Shown: one piece after another, positions 24,569 through 32,160 of the stretch
Layout of the letters: each line of letters starts with the position of its first letter
Numbering within the stretch: position 1 is the first letter of the stretch
The notes under the pieces: model-generated
The model's database searches: none
What the model saw: only the letters and a program-made list of their open reading frames with translations
What the model was told of the DNA's origin: nothing
Position numbers and translations under genes: made by a program
Assembly (NCBI GenBank): GCA_904501625.1
Contig: CAJGBR010000014.1
Location: 1 to 32,160 of the forward strand
Source: an uncultured Rikenellaceae bacterium
GTDB lineage: Bacteria; Bacteroidota; Bacteroidia; Bacteroidales; Rikenellaceae
DNA length: 32,160 bases
Reading direction: 5' to 3'

Positions 24569-25695
24569 AACGGATATGTTGTGTTTTCGGGTTTGCACCC
24601 GAGTATCGACGCGGAATATACCAACTGATGGACAATGACTCGGAGATGGAGTTTGATTTCTATCTTGGCAACACCTCCTATGGCGGCATCAAACTGATGA
24701 ACGTCAAGGATATGAAACACTTCCGCTGTGCACTGAAAAATCGATACACAAACAACGGCCGCAAACTCGTATGGCAGGGAGGCTGGTCAAAAGTTTTTTC
24801 TAAAAAATATGACGCCTATATTCTGACCGGTAATCCAGGAATTCGAACCAATTGGTTCATTACAATGATTGCCAAACTGTTGCGACGTCCTGTATTTTTG
24901 TGGTCACACGGAATCTACGGCTACGAACAGGGACTGCAATTGAAAAAAAATATGGCGTATTTCAAATTCGCAGGCCACATACTGACCTACGGTGAGTATG
25001 GCAGAAAAATGCTTATTCACAACGGATACAAACCGGATAACGTAGACGTAATCTGGAACTCACTCGACTACGACTCAATGATCCAGATGAGAGATAAAGA
25101 AATCGATCGCACGATGATGAGATACTACTTCGGAAACGACGATCCCGTAATGATATTCATCGGGCGATTGACCAAAAACAAAAACCTTGAAATGCTGGTG
25201 GAAACCATAGCCCGACTAAATCATCAGAATATAAATTGCAATCTGATGATTATCGGCGACGGCGAACTGATGAGTACACTCGTTGAGAAAGTCAGGGCTA
25301 ACGACATCGAAGACAGAGTTTGGTTCTATGGCGAATCGTACGACAACCAATTCATCTCAATTGCCTTGAGAAACAGTGCATTATGTGTAAGTCCGGGGAA
25401 TGTAGGGCTCACATCTATCCACGCAATGACATTCGGCGTACCCGTAATTACCCACGATAGGGAAGAGTTACAAATGCCAGAGTTCGAAGCAATTATTCCC
25501 AACCAAACGGGAGATTTGTTTCAATACGGTAACGTTGACGACCTTGTAAAAAAATGCAGTATTTGGCTAAAAAAAATGACCTCAGACGAGGCCGCTACAA
25601 TCAGAAACGAGTGTATGAAAATAATTGACAGTAGATTCAATCCACACGTTCAGCTAAGATTGATAAAAAAATCACTTACCAAAGTACTCGGTTAA
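24565..25695 (+). CDS. Glycosyltransferase family 4-type protein
   Basis: 376 residues. Two-Rossmann (GT-B) layout: the C-terminal half starts at VMIFIGRLTKNKNLEML and has IIGDGELM, VWFYGE and the donor-site region PGNVGLTSIHAMTFGVPVI, where an E-x7-E type motif is expected. Acceptor-side SHGIYGYEQG (about 113-122) is conserved in this group. Transfers a sugar from a nucleotide donor in polysaccharide or lipid glycan synthesis; specificity cannot be told. Its 3' end overlaps the convergent uvrC gene by 24 bases. Confidence 0.8.
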   Translation: MKRICCVFGFAPEYRRGIYQLMDNDSEMEFDFYLGNTSYGGIKLMNVKDMKHFRCALKNRYTNNGRKLVWQGGWSKVFSKKYDAYILTGNPGIRTNWFITMIAKLLRRPVFLWSHGIYGYEQGLQLKKNMAYFKFAGHILTYGEYGRKMLIHNGYKPDNVDVIWNSLDYDSMIQMRDKEIDRTMMRYYFGNDDPVMIFIGRLTKNKNLEMLVETIARLNHQNINCNLMIIGDGELMSTLVEKVRANDIEDRVWFYGESYDNQFISIALRNSALCVSPGNVGLTSIHAMTFGVPVITHDREELQMPEFEAIIPNQTGDLFQYGNVDDLVKKCSIWLKKMTSDEAATIRNECMKIIDSRFNPHVQLRLIKKSLTKVLG

Positions 25696-27489
25696 AATTT
25701 TTGCTGCACGAGAACCCACTACTTTACATAGTTCATCATAAGAGGCAGCTCGCACCTTGGATATCGTACGATAACGTTTCAACAATTTCGATACGGTAAC
25801 CTCTCCTATACCTTTGATATCCGACAATTCACTGTGAATAAATCCCTTCGAACGCTGGTTGCGATGAAAGGTTATCCCAAATCTATGGGCCTCATCACGT
25901 ATGTGCATCAAAACCTTGAGGGTCTCTGAATTCTTATCCAGATAGTACGGCACCGAATCTTGTGGGAAAAATATCTCTTCGAGCCTTTTTGCAAGTCCTA
26001 TCAAAGCAACTCTTCCCGTAAGTCCAAGTTCCTCAAACACCTCATAGACAGCTGACAGCTGACCTTTACCTCCATCAATAACGACAAGCTGTGGCAACTC
26101 GGCACCCTCTTTTAAAAGTCTTCCGTAGCGTCGTCCGATTATCTCCCGCATCGTAGCAAAATCATCGGCTCCGACCACTGTCTTCACATTGAAGTGACGA
26201 TACTCAGAACGAGCAGGACGTCCATCTCGGAACACGACACAAGCTGCAACAGGATAACTACCCTGAATATTCGAGTTATCAAAACACTCGATATGTCGCG
26301 GCTGCTCAGAAAGATAGAGATCTTTTTTCATCTGCTCCATCAGACGTTCAGCTCTCAACTCGGGACTCTTTTTATCGAGATATCTCTGCTGCTCGGCACG
26401 GTACATTCGACAGTTCTTCTCGGCAAATTCTAACAACCTAAGTTTATCTCCCCGCTTTGGAACCGTAAACTGGACTTTGTCAAACAACTCCCCATTCGAA
26501 AGTTCAGCCTGGACTATCACCTCACGACTCAATCCTCCGTTGAGCTCTGACGATATGCGGGATATAACGAATGTAAGTATCTCTGACAATTGCTCCTCAA
26601 TTCCGAGTTTCAGCTCTACGGTCATCGAACTGATTACGTTGCCACCACGAATCCGCATAAAATTACAATATGCAGAACTATCCTCCCTCAACAGGTAAAA
26701 TACATCACACGTGCCAACTGAAGGATTTACAACTGTCGAACGACTATGGAAATTCTCTAACTGTTCAATCTTCTCTTTCAATTTTTGAGCCGATTCGAAT
26801 CGCAACTGCGAGGCTGCTGCCAACATCTCCTCTCGAAGTGTATCGACCACTTTTCTCAAATCTCCACGCAGAATATCCTCAACCGAAGATATCGATTCGA
26901 AATACTCCTTTTGTGATATACGTCCGACACAAGGAGCACTACACAAACCGATATGTGCCTTCAGACAAACACCGAACTTCCCGTCAGCAACACTCTTTTC
27001 TGTCAGATTCAGACGACACGTTCTCAATCGGTAGATACTACGCACCGATTCAAGCAACATCTTTTGGATATACACCGAGGCATAGGGTCCGAAATATCTC
27101 GTACCATCTCTGACTACTCGGCGTGTAGAATATATTCTCGGGAAAGGCTCATTGCTGATAGCAATCCACGGGTAGGTCTTGTCGTCCTTGAGCATTATAT
27201 TATAACGCGGCTGCAACTCTTTTATCATATTGTTTTCGAGCAACAATGCCTCATACTCATTATTGACAACAATATGACGAATATCTTCGATTTGTCTGAC
27301 CAACACTTTCAGTTTACCCTGCTGCTGGTCAATCCGCATAAAATAGGACGAAACCCGACGCTTGAGAGATTTGGCTTTGCCGACATAAATAATCTTACCG
27401 TCGGCATTCAAAAATTGATATACGCCTGGCGATGTAGGCAACAGAGAAACTTTTTCTCTGAGTCTCGCCAAGCGTATATCATCTTTCAT
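25672..27489 (-). CDS. uvrC: UvrABC system protein C (excinuclease)
   Basis: 605 residues, full length. N-terminal GIY-YIG nuclease (SPGVYQFLNADGKIIYVGKA in two halves, about 20-39, with Y24 and Y35) for the 3' incision, UVR domain near 205-245 that binds UvrB, RNase H-like nuclease (CFDNSNIQGSYPVA, VVIDGGKGQLSAV) for the 5' incision, and a C-terminal helix-hairpin-helix pair (LSDIKGIGEVTVSKLLKRY). Acts in nucleotide excision repair. Lies 15 bases after fabD and is probably co-transcribed with it; its stop lies inside the end of the convergent glycosyltransferase gene. Confidence 0.97.
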   Translation of the reverse strand: MKDDIRLARLREKVSLLPTSPGVYQFLNADGKIIYVGKAKSLKRRVSSYFMRIDQQQGKLKVLVRQIEDIRHIVVNNEYEALLLENNMIKELQPRYNIMLKDDKTYPWIAISNEPFPRIYSTRRVVRDGTRYFGPYASVYIQKMLLESVRSIYRLRTCRLNLTEKSVADGKFGVCLKAHIGLCSAPCVGRISQKEYFESISSVEDILRGDLRKVVDTLREEMLAAASQLRFESAQKLKEKIEQLENFHSRSTVVNPSVGTCDVFYLLREDSSAYCNFMRIRGGNVISSMTVELKLGIEEQLSEILTFVISRISSELNGGLSREVIVQAELSNGELFDKVQFTVPKRGDKLRLLEFAEKNCRMYRAEQQRYLDKKSPELRAERLMEQMKKDLYLSEQPRHIECFDNSNIQGSYPVAACVVFRDGRPARSEYRHFNVKTVVGADDFATMREIIGRRYGRLLKEGAELPQLVVIDGGKGQLSAVYEVFEELGLTGRVALIGLAKRLEEIFFPQDSVPYYLDKNSETLKVLMHIRDEAHRFGITFHRNQRSKGFIHSELSDIKGIGEVTVSKLLKRYRTISKVRAASYDELCKVVGSRAAKILTEYFGK

Positions 27490-27504
27490 ATCAAATAGTT
27501 TATA

Positions 27505-28368
27505 CTATTTTTTGATTTTTGCAATCATACCTGTGAGCACCTTGCCAGGACCACATTCAATAAACTCTTCAGCACCATCAGCCAACATATTCTGAACAGA
27601 CTGAGTCCAACGAACTGATGCTGTAAGTTGAGTGATCAGATTTTGACGGATTTCATCAGGATCGGTGTGAGGCAATGCGTCAACATTCTGATAAACAGGG
27701 CAAACAGGACGTGTAATCGGAGCCTCAGCTATTGCCTTAGCCAACTCTTCACGAGCAGACTCCATCAACGGAGAGTGGAATGCACCACCTACATTCAGAC
27801 GCAATGCACGTTTTGCTCCAGCAGCCTTGAGTTGTTCGCAAGCTGCATCAACAGCTTCAACTTCACCAGAAATTACGATTTGTCCCGGACAGTTGTAGTT
27901 TGCAGCAACAACTACGCCATTAATACCTGCACATATTTCTTCGACTTTTTCGTCGGGCAGACCCAAGATTGCAGCCATTGTTGAAGGACGTTCTTCGCAA
28001 GCCTTTTGCATAGCGAGAGCACGTTTGTGAACCAATTTCAAACCATCTTCAAAAGAGAGAGCTCCTGCAGCTGTAAGAGCTGAGAATTCACCCAAAGAGT
28101 GACCTGCGACCATATCAGGTTGGAATTCTGTGCCCAGAGCCTTGGCTGAAAGAACCGAGTGAATAAACACTGCAGGTTGAGTTACACGTGTTTGTTTCAA
28201 TTCTTCTTCTGTTCCTTCGAACATTATTCGGACGATATCGAATCCTAAAATACGATTTGCTTCATCAAACAACTCTTTTGCTTGAGCATTAGTTTCGTAC
28301 AGGTCTTTACCCATTCCGATAAATTGAGATCCCTGTCCGGGAAAAACATAAGCCTTTTTCATTTTCAT
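27505..28368 (-). CDS. fabD: Malonyl-CoA:ACP transacylase
   Basis: 287 residues. Loads malonyl groups on acyl carrier protein for fatty acid synthesis. Motifs: FPGQGSQ (9-15), active serine S91 in AGHSLGEFSA, catalytic H198 in GGAFHSPLM, and QPAVF (64-68). Other fab genes are not adjacent. A consensus promoter lies 17-47 bases upstream and uvrC follows. Confidence 0.96.
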   Translation of the reverse strand: MKMKKAYVFPGQGSQFIGMGKDLYETNAQAKELFDEANRILGFDIVRIMFEGTEEELKQTRVTQPAVFIHSVLSAKALGTEFQPDMVAGHSLGEFSALTAAGALSFEDGLKLVHKRALAMQKACEERPSTMAAILGLPDEKVEEICAGINGVVVAANYNCPGQIVISGEVEAVDAACEQLKAAGAKRALRLNVGGAFHSPLMESAREELAKAIAEAPITRPVCPVYQNVDALPHTDPDEIRQNLITQLTASVRWTQSVQNMLADGAEEFIECGPGKVLTGMIAKIKK

Positions 28369-28384
28369 AATGTTTTAAACAGTG

Positions 28385-28415
28385 CAAATTTATACATTTT
28401 TTAGTCTCTTGCAAA
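28385..28415 (-). promoter_or_regulatory. Consensus promoter of fabD-uvrC
   Basis: Minus strand TTTG (28415-28412), 19 bases, TAAATTTG (28392-28385): identical boxes and spacing to the hnd promoter. Clear basis for fabD transcription independent of the phage-like genes upstream. Confidence 0.7.
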
Positions 28416-28477
28416 TCATCGGATACTTTTAATTTGGACATTTGGCTGACAACACTGCAAAACATTTACGACAAGAC

Positions 28478-28750
28478 TTAAACCTCAACTTGCAACACTG
28501 CTCCGACAATAGAGAAATTTGGGCCCTCGTAATTATCGTAAGCATTCATATTAAGGCAACCCGAATTGTGATCTAACGAAAATGTTGCAAAATAGACATC
28601 TCCCGTGTCGCCTTTTTCACCTCTATCTCCCTTATCACCTTTTTCGCCTTTATCTCCCTTTTCGCCTTTGATTGCATTCTGGAAATAGACATTTGCCGTA
28701 ATACTGTCGTACTCGGGATTGGTCGACGATATAATTAATTCCGCTTTCAT
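28478..28750 (-). CDS. Small protein with collagen-like Gly-X-Y repeats
   Basis: 90 residues. After an N-terminal beta-rich part (1-27) there are eight glycines at exact three-residue spacing (G29 to G50) with Glu/Lys/Asp in between (GEKGDKGEKGDKGDRGEKGD), then a beta-rich C-terminal part (53-90). Collagen-like stretches of this charged type are common in phage tail fibres, where they form trimeric rods between folded domains. It begins 2 bases after the upstream gene, which also looks tail-derived. No signal peptide. Probably a remnant or domesticated piece of a phage tail; function unknown. Confidence 0.7.
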   Translation of the reverse strand: MKAELIISSTNPEYDSITANVYFQNAIKGEKGDKGEKGDKGDRGEKGDTGDVYFATFSLDHNSGCLNMNAYDNYEGPNFSIVGAVLQVEV

Positions 28751-28752
28751 AA

Positions 28753-29091
28753 TTATTGTAATTTTCCGATTTTTGATGACATAAATGTTACCGATTCACA
28801 CTTCGCAATCTGACAGGTTTCATTCTCATTTAACTTTATTTCAATCGAATATTCACCCTCAAGCAGTGCGGTCTGACCCGAACCGAGTCGCATCATAAAG
28901 ACTCCACCTCCCACATTAACCAATGGCAGATACCCCACCCGTGTGCGAGTCGAAGCCTTGATTCCAGGTGTAATCTCACCCCTCCTCGTAAGAAAAACTG
29001 TCAAATCTTTATTATCAAGATCAGGTACACCACCCTGATCGTCTGTTAATTTGAGAGTTATATCGCAACTCTCACCCTGATACATCTTCAT
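28753..29091 (-). CDS. Phage-tail-like (BppU N-terminal-type) small protein
   Basis: 112 residues. The order YQGESCDITLKLTDDQG, DLDNKDLTVFLTRRG, LEGEYSIEIKLNE resembles the small beta-sandwich found at the N terminus of phage baseplate/receptor-binding proteins (BppU-like), which normally describes how a fibre docks on the tail. Assignment rests on this pattern only. It is directly followed by the collagen-repeat gene. No other phage gene (portal, terminase, integrase) is near; both neighbours, fabD and murA, are housekeeping genes. Confidence 0.5.
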   Translation of the reverse strand: MKMYQGESCDITLKLTDDQGGVPDLDNKDLTVFLTRRGEITPGIKASTRTRVGYLPLVNVGGGVFMMRLGSGQTALLEGEYSIEIKLNENETCQIAKCESVTFMSSKIGKLQ

Positions 29092-29119
29092 AGTTTCTCA
29101 ATTTTAGTTTAAAGTTCCA

Positions 29120-29127
29120 CAAAAGTA
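29120..29127 (-). promoter_or_regulatory. Possible -7 element of the phage-like pair
   Basis: TACTTTTG on the minus strand, 28 bases before the start at 29091, matches TAnnTTTG; no -33 box is seen. Confidence 0.35.
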
Positions 29128-29170
29128 TCCTGTAGAGATATTTCTGAATTATCTTTTTTTGATATTAAAA

Positions 29171-29202
29171 ATTGGAAATCCAAGATGTTTTGCATAAATT
29201 TG
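29171..29202 (+). promoter_or_regulatory. Promoter of murA
   Basis: ATTG (29171-29174), 20 bases, TAAATTTG (29195-29202), 24 bases before the murA ATG: full -7 box and one mismatch in the -33 box. Confidence 0.6.
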
Positions 29203-29226
29203 TGGATATAAAAATCTGTCATCATT

Positions 29227-30534
29227 ATGTCTAAATTTGAAGTTCGTGGCGGCATTCCACTTCGCGGAGAGATTACTCCACAAGGTGCCAAAAACGAAGC
29301 ATTACAAATATTATGTGCAACCCTGCTCACTCCCGAACGCGTCGTAGTACGCAACATTCCCGACATCGTTGATATCAGACAACTGATAACCCTGCTCGGA
29401 CATATGGGCGTTAAAATCGAACAACTCAATCGTTCGGATTACGCATTTACAGCCGAAAAAGTCGACCTTGATTTTCTCAAAAGCGAGCAGTTCAAATCCG
29501 AAGCAGCCCGATTGAGAGGCTCTGTTATGCTCGTAGGCCCACTAACAGCACGTTTCGGAGAGGCCTACATTCCCAAACCGGGCGGAGATAAAATTGGTCG
29601 TCGTCGACTCGACACTCACTTTATAGGACTGCAAAAACTCGGAGCCCGTTTTGACTATGACCCTTCAAACGGATTCTACTCGATTGAGGCAAAAAAACTG
29701 AAAGGTTGCTATATGCTGCTCGATGAGGCATCGGTTACGGGTACGGCCAATATCATTATGGCATCTGTACTAGCCGAGGGAACAACCACAATCTACAATG
29801 CTGCGTGCGAACCATACATCCAACAACTCTGCAAACTGCTGAACTCGATGGGAGCAAATATCTCAGGCATCGCATCTAATCTACTAACAATCAGAGGTGT
29901 AAAAGAATTACACGGAGCCGAACACAGAATGTTGCCCGATATGATTGAGGTGGGCAGTTTCATAGGTCTCGCAGCAATGACACGTTCGGAAATCACGATT
30001 AAAAACACAAGCTATGACGATCTTGGCATAATTCCCGACCAATTCCGAAGAATGGGCATCACCATCGAACGTCAGGGAGATGATATATATATTCCTCGCC
30101 ACGACCACTACCAGATTGACAGTTTCATCGACGGATCAATTATGACTATTGCCGATGCTCCGTGGCCTGGTCTCACTCCAGACTTGTTGTCTGTATTCCT
30201 GGTTGTGGCAACCCAGGCCAAAGGGTCGGTACTGATTCACCAGAAGATGTTCGAAAGCCGTCTGTTCTTCGTGGACAAACTGATTGATATGGGAGCCCAA
30301 ATCATTCTATGTGACCCACACCGAGCAACGGTTATCGGTCACGACCACGCAATCAATCTACGTGCAACGACAATGACATCACCAGACATTCGTGCAGGTG
30401 TCGCCCTGCTGATTGCAGCCCTGTCTGCCGACGGCAAAAGCATTATCCAAAATGTCGAACAGATTGACCGTGGATATGAAAATATTGACGAACGACTAAA
30501 TGCTCTTGGTGCAAATATTCTGAGAATCGACTAA
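29227..30534 (+). CDS. murA: UDP-N-acetylglucosamine 1-carboxyvinyltransferase
   Basis: 435 residues, normal length. First committed step of peptidoglycan synthesis: transfer of enolpyruvate from PEP to UDP-GlcNAc. K22-N23 in GAKNEAL and the AARLRGSVMLVGPL segment fit. The active-site loop reads PGGDKIGRRRLDTH: the residue equal to C115 of E. coli MurA is D121. The C-terminal DIRAGVALLIAAL and RGYENIDERL blocks are typical. An aspartate at this place keeps enzyme activity but prevents covalent inhibition by fosfomycin in known cases (Mycobacterium, Chlamydia). It has its own promoter and a strong terminator. Confidence 0.96.
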   Translation: MSKFEVRGGIPLRGEITPQGAKNEALQILCATLLTPERVVVRNIPDIVDIRQLITLLGHMGVKIEQLNRSDYAFTAEKVDLDFLKSEQFKSEAARLRGSVMLVGPLTARFGEAYIPKPGGDKIGRRRLDTHFIGLQKLGARFDYDPSNGFYSIEAKKLKGCYMLLDEASVTGTANIIMASVLAEGTTTIYNAACEPYIQQLCKLLNSMGANISGIASNLLTIRGVKELHGAEHRMLPDMIEVGSFIGLAAMTRSEITIKNTSYDDLGIIPDQFRRMGITIERQGDDIYIPRHDHYQIDSFIDGSIMTIADAPWPGLTPDLLSVFLVVATQAKGSVLIHQKMFESRLFFVDKLIDMGAQIILCDPHRATVIGHDHAINLRATTMTSPDIRAGVALLIAALSADGKSIIQNVEQIDRGYENIDERLNALGANILRID

Positions 30535-30557
30535 CACTCGGACTACTATAAAAAAGG

Positions 30558-30598
30558 CAGATGACAACTCAAAACAGCGAGTTGTCATCTGTTTTTTT
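30558..30598 (+). terminator. Rho-independent terminator of murA
   Basis: CAGATGACAACTC (30558-30570) pairs perfectly with GAGTTGTCATCTG (30579-30591) around an 8-base loop and is followed by seven T: the clearest intrinsic terminator in the window. Confidence 0.9.
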
Positions 30599-30658
30599 CA
30601 GTTACAACAAACTTATAACAAGCTTAAATTTTATTTTATAAAAAAAACGCATCAAGCC

Positions 30659-30689
30659 TTTGTGCATACAAAAAAAATCACGAACTTTG
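30659..30689 (+). promoter_or_regulatory. Promoter of the DUF1573-glycosyltransferase unit
   Basis: TTTG (30659-30662), 19 bases, GAACTTTG (30682-30689): exact -33 box and spacing, one mismatch in the -7 box (GA for TA). Transcription would start near 30696, which excludes the GTG start at 30694 and supports an ATG at 30712 or 30721. Confidence 0.5.
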
Positions 30690-30711
30690 AGTCGTGTTTG
30701 TTCGTGAATTT

Positions 30712-31107
30712 ATGCGGAAAATGAAGAGCGTTTTTATCGTAATAATTGCAGCAATATTAAGCAGTTTTACCATCTCTGACTTAATATCGCCAATTAGTCT
30801 CTCTCAAGACATCATCGACTTGGGAAGGGTCGAAGCTGCGAAAAAAACAGAATACTCTTTAATCTGCACAAATACAGGGAATATCCCCTTGATTATTCAC
30901 GACATAGAACACAAATGCAATTGTATAGACGTCAAGTGGAATAAGCGTCCGATTAAAGGCGGCGAACGAGATACGATTCGTATCAGTTTCAAGTCGAAAC
31001 AAAAGGGGGCATTCTACAAGATTCTTACAATAAAAAGCAACGCAGGAAGTAAAGAAGTCTCCGTAAAAGGAGAAGTAGTTGAGAAAATAAATAAACAAAG
31101 GCTATGA
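30712..31107 (+). CDS. DUF1573 domain secreted protein
   Basis: 131 residues from the ATG at 30712 (a GTG at 30694 and an ATG at 30721 are alternatives; the promoter argues against the GTG). Hydrophobic export signal at residues about 4-20. The rest is one DUF1573 domain, an immunoglobulin-like beta sandwich: DLGRVEAAKKTEYSL, NTGNIPLIIHDI, the CxC motif (C69, C71), GGERDTIRISFKSK, GAFYKILTIKSNA. The family is frequent in Bacteroidetes and exported; its function is not known. It overlaps the next glycosyltransferase by 4 bases (ATGA). Confidence 0.82.
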   Translation: MRKMKSVFIVIIAAILSSFTISDLISPISLSQDIIDLGRVEAAKKTEYSLICTNTGNIPLIIHDIEHKCNCIDVKWNKRPIKGGERDTIRISFKSKQKGAFYKILTIKSNAGSKEVSVKGEVVEKINKQRL

Positions 31108-32160
31108 GAGTTGGGTTTGATGCAAAACGGGCTTTTTTCAACCACAGTGGTCTGGGCAATTATAGCCGTAGCACCATTGAGTTGTTGGTTAAAGAGAAAC
31201 CCGAACACGACTATTTTCTGTTTACTCCGAACCATCACAACACAAGTGGATTCGAAGTACCACCAAGTGCAAAAGTAGTGTACCCGCGTCGAATCATCAA
31301 AATGTTTGAAAAATGGTGGCGGTATATCAGAATGGGCAGAACCCTGAGGGAACACGACATCGACCTATACCACGGACTGAGCAACGAATTACCCAACGAC
31401 ATAAGACATAGCAAAGCACGTTCGGTTGTGACAATGCACGACATAATATTTGTACGTTATCCAAAACTGTACAAACCGTGGGATCGGTGGCTCTACACCC
31501 GCAAGTATCGTCGCAGTTGCAACATTGCTGACAGAATTATCGCAATCAGTCAGCAGACAAAAAACGACCTGGTAAGATTTTGGAATATTGACCCTCAGAA
31601 AATTGATATCGTATATCAGGGTTGCAATCCGATTTTCTACCAGACAATCAGCGACGAAGGCAAGAAACTTGTACGTAAAAAATATAATCTGCCTGAACGG
31701 TTTATACTCAGTGTAGGAACCGTCGAAGAACGTAAAAATTTAATGCTCGTCGTAAAAGCAATGGCCAAAGGCGGTATCCGAATTCCGTTGGTTGTATGTG
31801 GGAAATGGACTCCGTATAAGGAGCAGATTAATGTCTACGCCGAAGCTAACGGCATCGACCATCTGTTGCATTTCTACAAAAATATCAACTCGAAGGATCT
31901 GCCTGCAATATATCAGATGAGTGAATGTCTGGTTTATGTGTCAATATTCGAAGGGTTCGGCATTCCGATACTCGAAGCAATGAATTCGCATATTCCGGTC
32001 ATCACCTCGCGGGGTGGAGTATTCCCCGAAACAGGCGGCGATGCCTGCATCTACATCGACCCATCGAATGTTGACGAGATGCTTGGAGCACTGACCCGCG
32101 TACTTAATGACGACCAATTGAGAGATGAACTGATTAAACGAGGTATCGAACACGCAAAAA
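31104..32160 (+). CDS. Glycosyltransferase family 4-type protein (cut by window end)
   Basis: 352 codons are visible from the ATG at 31104, with no stop before the window ends. The N-terminal domain begins MRVGFDAKRAFFNHSGLGNY (glycine-rich acceptor-side loop), with YHGLSNELP and TMHDIIFVRYP typical of Bacteroidetes GT4 enzymes. The C-terminal domain has RFILSVGTVEERKN, the strand before VVCGKW, and the donor-binding EGFGIPILEAMN, the E-x7-E motif. It probably extends only some 10-30 residues past the window. Translationally coupled to the DUF1573 gene. Likely adds a sugar to a cell-surface glycan. Confidence 0.85.
   Translation, partial: MRVGFDAKRAFFNHSGLGNYSRSTIELLVKEKPEHDYFLFTPNHHNTSGFEVPPSAKVVYPRRIIKMFEKWWRYIRMGRTLREHDIDLYHGLSNELPNDIRHSKARSVVTMHDIIFVRYPKLYKPWDRWLYTRKYRRSCNIADRIIAISQQTKNDLVRFWNIDPQKIDIVYQGCNPIFYQTISDEGKKLVRKKYNLPERFILSVGTVEERKNLMLVVKAMAKGGIRIPLVVCGKWTPYKEQINVYAEANGIDHLLHFYKNINSKDLPAIYQMSECLVYVSIFEGFGIPILEAMNSHIPVITSRGGVFPETGGDACIYIDPSNVDEMLGALTRVLNDDQLRDELIKRGIEHAK

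Noticed and set aside
28601..28666. Short tandem repeat that could suggest a CRISPR or satellite array
   Set aside because: The period of nine or so bases simply encodes the Gly-X-Y collagen-like repeats and stays in frame.
1..32160. Prophage, transposon or integrated island
   Set aside because: No transposase, integrase, att-like direct repeats or tRNA gene was seen; only the small gene pair at 28478-29091 has a phage flavour.

Overview
The window is a dense chromosomal segment of a Bacteroidetes bacterium, most likely of the order Bacteroidales. The evidence is the promoter style (TTTG, about 20 bases, TAnnTTTG, seen in front of several genes), the scarcity of Shine-Dalgarno sequences, the order rsfS-ftsH-cdsA-psd, and Bacteroidetes-type families (DUF1573, DUF5672, PafA-like, PorT-like). 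Genes for [FeFe] hydrogenases and no visible oxidase genes suggest a fermentative anaerobe; a gut or sediment lineage is an inference only. No rRNA, tRNA, CRISPR array, transposase or integrase was seen.

Layout. 1-2.85 kb: tail of an unknown membrane protein, then two tandem short MutS-like ATPases. 2.87-8.26 kb (minus strand): DEDDh exonuclease, then psd, cdsA, ftsH and rsfS (phospholipid synthesis, membrane proteolysis, ribosome silencing), headed by an OxyR-type regulator. 8.37-13.0 kb (minus strand): a four-gene redox/signalling operon made of a thioredoxin-like [2Fe-2S] protein, a HydS-type sensory [FeFe] hydrogenase with PAS domain, a SpoIIE/PP2C phosphatase, and a group B-like [FeFe] hydrogenase. 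13.2-16.3 kb: a small outer-membrane barrel protein, then SufT-like, SufE and a PafA-like protein whose active site looks lost. 16.36-17.8 kb: nadC and a small secreted protein. 17.95-22.4 kb (minus strand): a complete hndBCDA operon for an NAD(P)-linked, probably electron-bifurcating [FeFe] hydrogenase. 22.4-22.77 kb: a 350-base AT-rich divergent regulatory region with several palindromes. 22.77-25.7 kb: a deoxyhypusine-synthase-like enzyme and two glycosyltransferases. 25.67-28.37 kb (minus strand): uvrC and fabD. 28.48-29.09 kb: two small phage-tail-like genes, one with collagen-type repeats. 29.2-32.16 kb: murA, a DUF1573 protein and a glycosyltransferase cut by the window end.

How it fits together. 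The two hydrogenase operons are the centre of interest. HndABCD would carry the bulk H2/NAD(P)H/ferredoxin flux, while the HydS-phosphatase-group B module has the parts of an H2 or redox sensing pathway that ends in protein dephosphorylation. No HydEFG maturation genes lie in the window, so they must be elsewhere. SufE and the SufT-like protein could supply the many Fe-S clusters but this link is only by proximity.

A composition signal runs through the whole window: reading by eye I found only two CATG sites and no GCGC site in 32 kb, far below chance, which points to restriction avoidance or similar selection.
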